Shown piece by piece: positions 58,922 through 64,000 of a stretch of DNA of 64,000 bases (position 1 is the stretch's first letter; every line of letters starts with the position of its first letter). The stretch comes from Cryptomeria japonica (Eukaryota > Streptophyta > Pinopsida > Cupressales > Cupressaceae). The position numbers were made by a program, and so were the translations under genes. Below the pieces are notes generated by a model. It saw only the letters and a list, made by a program, of their open reading frames with translations. It searched no databases and was not told where the DNA came from. The stretch is taken from assembly GCF_030272615.1 (NCBI RefSeq), contig NC_081409.1, positions 910,925,330 to 910,989,329 on the forward strand. The letters are read 5' to 3'.

Positions 58922-59639
58922 TGTTGTGAGCTAATCACACATCACCCCATCCCAAATGGGGACCCCCTACTTTTTAAAACCTCTCGGTCTTTTGATTTGG
59001 TTTTTGGGATCTTTTGGTGGCAGTCTCGTCAGTCTCTTTGCTTTGCGAGTGTTTGGGGGTCATTTGGTCAAGTCTACTTTTCATTTGAGCGAATTTGGTG
59101 AAGTCTAGGGCTCGTTTTGTCAATTTTAGGGTTTCTGCCTTTAGTCCTAGATTTTAGGGGTTTTTGTTAAGGTTTTGGAAAAACTGAGCATAGAACTGGA
59201 ATCAGGACCGTTCGAGGAACCTCCTAGTAAAATTTGAACGAAAGCGAAGCAACTTTCTATTTTTAGAAAGTTCCTATTTTTTAGGGATTTTATTGAGTCT
59301 CGGAATGTCTTCATTTTGCCAAAAATCAAACTTACTATTTTTATTAAGTCATTCATGTGTCTTGTTTTGGGATCTAACGTTGACATTTTAATAAGTTTCT
59401 ATTTTTGGAAAGTTTGGTTTTGATAGGACCATTTAGGCAGGCAATGAAGATTGAACATTCACGACTATTTCTAAAACTGGGAAGGTTTGAAAAGCAGACA
59501 GAATAAGCAAAATTTGGCTAAGTGTTGGTGTCCAGTCTTGAAATGGAAAGCTCGGAAATTCATCTAAGTTCAAGAAATCACTTCAGATCCACAAATGGCA
59601 ACTTGATCCAGAAGAAGCTAGAATCGACTAAGTCTGGAT

Positions 59640-60440
59640 GAAAAGGGGTCAAATTTCAAGGCAAGGCGAAATTGGCGCCCTAGGAGTCAGATGGGTGCCA
59701 AAGTGGATGCATCATGGAATTCATTCCGTAATCAAGAATTCTTCCCCAAGATAAAAATCCACCCTAGGAGTTGAAAGGGCGCCCAAGGAGAGGTGTTATG
59801 GAAAGTGCTAAAGAACTTCAAATTCCTCCTTCATTGCAAAATTCCGCCCTAGTCTTGGCAGGGGCGCCAAATTCACATGGTCTTGGAAAGAGTGCTCAAG
59901 GAAGAAATTCCTTCTACATGCCAAAAAAGCGCCCTAAGGTGATGAAGGGCGCCAAACTTAGTGCACCTTGGAATTCATAGAAAATAGTGAATTCCTCCCT
60001 CATAAAGAAATTGTGCCCATGCCAAGTGAATGGTGCCAAACAAGGATGTCCATGGAAAGCATTAATAAAAGTAGAAAACCCTTGCCTTAAGGAAAATTGC
60101 ACTTAGCAATGAAGGAGGGTACTAGAATGAAGTATTCAAGGAAAGTTTGAAAAAGAGTAAGTTCCACGCCTTGTGAAGAATTCCGCCCTAGTCAAGGATG
60201 GGGCGCCAAATTGGCCCAAGCATGGAAAATCCAAGAAGGTTCAAAACTCCATCACCAAGTGAGATTTGCGCCTAGGCAGGATGGAAGAGCGCTAGGGAAG
60301 AGGAGTCATGGAGAAGCCAAATAAAGATGAATTCCTCCTTCATGAAGAAATAGAGCCTAAAGATGATGAAGGGCACTAAAGTGGGCGTTGCATGGAAAAT
60401 AAACTCCTCCAATTGAAAAATATGCCCTGGCCAAGGAAAA
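59640..60440. repeat. GGCGCC palindrome array (LTR5)
   Basis: Eight to ten imperfect palindromes such as GCGCCCTAAGGTGATGAAGG followed by GCGCC occur near 59,672, 59,755, 59,842, 59,928, 60,013, 60,180, 60,266 and 60,351, about 85 bp apart. Most have AAATTC(C) or GAATTC text on their flanks. The motif differs from that of LTR1 and LTR4 but occupies the same place in the LTR. Confidence 0.8.
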
Positions 60441-61158
60441 GATGATGAAATGGCTAAGTCAAAGAAAATCAAAGGATGAAACGATGAATTCCACCATGAA
60501 CAGTGAATTCCATGCCTAAGTTGTAAAACTAGAAATTTGTCTAAGGCATGAAAATCCAAGGGTCAAGGAGGAATGAAAAGCGAAAATCCCCTTGGGGAAT
60601 TTTTTGAAATTTCCATTTTTAGACACCAAATCATATCAAAATCCGAAAATTTTTACAGATTTGGGATCGTGAGATATTTCTCTCTCTATTGGACCTGGGT
60701 CGTAAATTTTAGGGAGATCCCTATAAATAGAAGATGGTGGAAAAGCATGGAGAATTCCCTCGGGAGCAGGAAAAGTCAAGCTAAGACGATGAATTAGGTC
60801 AATCTTGAGGAATAATCCAATTTCCCTCTAAAATTTGAAAGAATGGAAAGTTGGTGAGTTGGCATGGAATATTCTAAGTATGATGCATGACTTAGTGCAT
60901 TAAGAGAAATTTCCAAATTTGAACTCAACAACAAGGAAGATTCCATGTGCATGGCGAGATAAATGGGAAAGTATGACGCATAATAAATTCAATTGCCAAA
61001 TTAATGCCTCCCAGCTTAGCAGCACGATTTGAGAAATTCTATATAAGCATGGAGATACATTTTATTTCTCACGTGCGAGTTTCAAGCAAAAAGAGTTGGA
61101 GAAGAAGTAAAAGTCACACTTAGTGAATTTTTCATCATTTTCAAGAGGCTTTTTCAAG

Positions 61159-63973
61159 ATGGCGGAATCAAGCAAGGCAGCTACAATCACTAGGCAAGCG
61201 TAGATAAAAGCAAAGATGAAGGGCTTTCTTCCGGTTTCCCACATAAATTACAAGTGAAAGGAGATCAGCGAAACAAATTTGGGCACATTCAACCTGGCTG
61301 CCTTCAGGATCAGAATGTTTGGAACGGCAGGACATAATCCATCCCCAACAGCTGTCAAGTTTGTCAAAAGCGGAATTGTTGCAACAGCTGGTTTTCCTCC
61401 CGCTATTTAGTGTCCAGATTTGATTCTGAAATGTGCAAAGCATTACAATCCGGAGCGGAAGACAATTTCAACATCAGATGGCAGGCTGTTGGCGACATTG
61501 ACTCTGGAAGCAATCACCGAGGCTTTCGGAATTCTTTCACACTATTCCATGACATACAGGACCATTAGCAGAGCTCAAGCAATGTATGATGCAGGTCTTG
61601 CCAGGTGCACAGATATAATCAACAAACAATGGTTACTAAAGCCTAGGCCACATATCTCCAAAATGCCAAAGACTCTCACTATCTTTGAATTTAAACAAGA
61701 ATATGTGGACCTCATAAAGATGTTGAGCAGGGTAATGGGACGTTCACATACTGTGAATTTTGAAACATGGATGTTCTTCTACATCGGTGAGATCATGAAT
61801 GCAAGTGGGTTAGTAGATTGGGCTAGATTGATCAGCCATTACTTGCAGGAACAGTTGAGGGACTTAGAAGAAAGGAAGTCCAAATCCTTCTTCATGAGCT
61901 CCTATGTAATTTATATGCTTGCAGGAAGGGGAGGATTTGATGGTCTGCCAACAAATGGAATCATGGGTTGCGGACCAGCACAGCTGAAAGTGCATGAGTG
62001 TTATCCTCAACTGCATCTTCACAATGTTGGTTCTTACAAGCTAGCGAACGACACCTTCACTATGTGCCTAACAAGACTTATGCAGAAAGAATTAAACACA
62101 AGGGTGTCGCCACAAGCTAGGGCCCTAGTTCAGAAGTATGAAGCCACGTTCTTACAATTTCCGAAATTCACCTATATCAGGACGCAGGGATTCTCATTCC
62201 AATCATACAAATTGCCAAGGTATCCATCCGACAAATTGGTACTGATTGAACTCATGAGGCAGTTAATAGCCTATAATCAATTACAGAAGAAGAAGAAGCA
62301 GTCTATTGAATTCCCAGTTGTCCTAGGTGATATCGTGGAAGTGTGCCCAGGTTTGGAAGCAGCTGAGAAAGCAGCTGAGGAATCAGCATTCTATTGCCTG
62401 GCATATTATACATCCAAAGCTCAGTATGATCCTTATCGCCAAATCAAAAAGGTTGCTGGAGTGAAATTCATACATAAATTTCACTTAGAAGATTATTGGG
62501 CAAGTGCCAAGGATGATCTTGAAGTCCGGAAGAAAATGTATTCCAGACTACCCCTTGACACCATCTGAATAAGTGAAATTTACCAAGTGTCGAATCAAGT
62601 GAAAGAGGATTCGAACTTGACGCAACCTGAATTTGAGAAAGTGAAAGATCAACCCATTTAGCTGCCAAACTGGTCGGAGCCTAAAATTGATGATTTGAAT
62701 ATCCTGGCTATGTGTTGAAATTCACTAAACACTGGGTTGATCGGCAGATAAGGAAGTTGAAGGAAGGAAATGTTCACTTGACCTATCAATTGATGGGAAG
62801 TCTAGATTCCCATAATGAAACAACTGAAGGATCTTCGCAAGCCTAGGCAGAAGGAAAAGTCTGGCTTCATAAAGGGAAAAGTGCTCCGAAGAGGTCAAGG
62901 ACAACAAGGAAGAAGGATGTTCAGCAGATGTCCGGTAGGAAGTTCATCATGAAGCCCAGCAAGAAATCCATCAAGAGGTTCATCAAGAAGTTCAGCAAGA
63001 GAGGCAACAGGAAGAACCTTTGCAAAAGAGAGCAAGGGTAGAAAGGGTATAGTCACCAACAAGTTCTTCCAGTGTGCGGGAGGTAGAGATGTTCGCACAG
63101 GAAAATCCAGCAAATCCACCTCCAAGCAATACTCCAGCGCCAGATATACTCAGCATCAGTGCTTCACACAGACCCAATCAACCAAGAGGTCAAGGACAGG
63201 AAAGTCCTCCACACCAAGAAGAAACTCATCAAGGTAGTTTCGTAGAAGCCATCCTTGGTGAAATGGAGGAAGATCAGGAGCAAGAGCAGATCGAAATCGA
63301 TAGTCACTCCATTCCCGCTCCTGATTGGCTGATGGATAGACTACAAAGGGAGCCCGAAAAAGAAATTAATCCAGCCCGAGAATTAGAAGAGTTGTTGAAA
63401 AGGATGGATCAGCCAACAGAAAAGAAGGTTCCCCGAAAATTTTCCAAGGTCGTGAGGGATGAATCTGGATCCCGGACCTTGCACATAGCTGAACCTGTAG
63501 TAGATAAGGACAGGAATGAAATTAGCCCGAAAGATTATGTCATCAGACAGGTTGATCTTGGTCATGCTTCCACGGGACAAGTAATTGGAGACTTTAAAGG
63601 ATCTTCCTTAGCCATGAAGGAAAAGATGTTGAAAACGAAGGCAAAATGTAAAAGGCTAAGGGAAGAAAATAGAGCCTTATGCGAGTACATTAGAAGTCTT
63701 AAACGGCCGCTCAGGGAAGCAAGTCCCTCATTCCTTCTTCCCTCTTCCCTCCCTAAGGAAGTTGTTGATGACACAAAGGTAATCAGAGCAATGGCACAGA
63801 ATTCCAAGGAATGGGTAGAGGATGTCTACACTGCAGCAGGAAAACTTATTGAAGACTTGGCTCAGCTTCATTCTAGGTTCGTGGCCCTTCTAAACAAATT
63901 GGAGGTAGCGAAAGGATTGTGGGAAGATGTTCACATATATCAGGACTTACCATTCCGTGGCTCAGGGCTCTAA
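61159..63973 (+). pseudogene. LTR-encoded ORF, copy 3
   Basis: It starts at ATG 61,159 (MAESSKAATITRQA), with stops at codon 15, near 61,256 and near 61,410. It then runs open for 382 codons: LKCAKHYNPERKTI, TWMFFYIGEIMNASGLVDW, ARLISHYLQEQLRDL, SFFMSSYVIYMLAG, GIMGCGPAQLKVHECYPQLH, NDTFTMCLTRLM and PKFTYIRTQGFSFQSYKLPR, ending RLPLDTI (62,568). A more damaged linker follows to about 63,070. Then come APDWLMDRLQRE, FSKVVRDESGSRTLHIAEP, VDLGHASTGQ and a coiled coil. A frame change ends it at 63,973 near the edge. It is clearly homologous to copies 1 and 2 but the most diverged. Confidence 0.82.
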
Positions 63974-64000
63974 TGAAAATTCCGAAGCAAACACTAATCG

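Larger units (their letters stand above)
58922..64000 (+). mobile_element. LTR5, giant LTR with ORF, truncated by the window edge
   Basis: It begins TGTTGTGAGCTAATC with the terminal stem CCCCATCCCAAATGGGG. It follows the gypsy pol in the same orientation and is best explained as its 3' LTR, though a separate insertion cannot be excluded. It contains a GGCGCC palindrome array, an AT-rich leader and the ORF from 61,159. TATA and the right end lie beyond 64,000. Confidence 0.75.

Noticed and set aside
45641-64000. LTR4 and LTR5 as the two LTRs of one element
   Set aside because: Their arrays and ORF content differ completely and the shared start is only roughly 70% alike; paired LTRs should be near identical.

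Overview
This window reads as nuclear DNA of a large, repeat-rich seed-plant genome. A gymnosperm (conifer-like) source is my inference from the style and density of the LTR retrotransposons; it is not proven. There is no prokaryotic gene organisation. Most of the window is nested LTR retrotransposons in various states of decay, around one recognisable host gene.

Layout. (1) 1-14,522 is a nest of Ty1/copia elements. A plus-strand copia element B (12,162-14,522) is interrupted by a minus-strand copia element A (1-12,161). The 5' LTR of A is interrupted by a minus-strand copia element C (4,748-12,054, TSD CAACA). C carries two solo LTRs, D (6,779-7,976, TSD GGTGG) and E (10,673-11,449, TSD GTAGG). 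C has also captured a broken fragment of a host importin-beta gene. (2) 17,888-21,703 is a minus-strand, three-exon host gene for a 904-residue protein with two membrane segments, a zinc ribbon and a coiled coil. (3) 23,840-49,765 holds several copies of one family of giant LTRs that start TGTTGTG and end CATCAACA. LTR1 (23,882-32,666, minus, TSD GGACC) sits inside an older copy, LTR0. LTR2 (36,740-43,917, TSD AATAC) and LTR4 (45,641-49,765, TSD CTCTT/CTCTC) follow. (4) 49,766-52,500 holds an array of near-perfect hairpins. (5) 52,550-58,106 is a decayed plus-strand Ty3/gypsy gag-pol. It is followed directly at 58,922 by another giant LTR of the same family, LTR5, which runs off the window.

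The most interesting system is the giant-LTR family. Inside the long U3 region, three copies (LTR1, LTR2, LTR5) carry the same large open reading frame of about 1,000-1,200 codons. It lies upstream of a TATA box and roughly 1.05-1.2 kb before the LTR end. In the two copies compared base by base, the start codon sits seven bases after a candidate 3' splice site. Ahead of the ORF, each copy has its own regularly spaced repeat array: 17 hairpins of the GACCCTT/AAGGGTC type in LTR1, the same hairpin type in LTR4 (which lacks the ORF), a 27-bp GAGCGAACTTC minisatellite in LTR2, and GGCGCC-type palindromes in LTR5. The LTR terminus itself carries a conserved CCCCAT/ATGGGG stem. The arrangement (accessory ORF in U3, possible spliced message) resembles LTR-encoded accessory genes of some animal retroviruses in layout only; I see no sequence relationship. 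The ORF's function is unknown.
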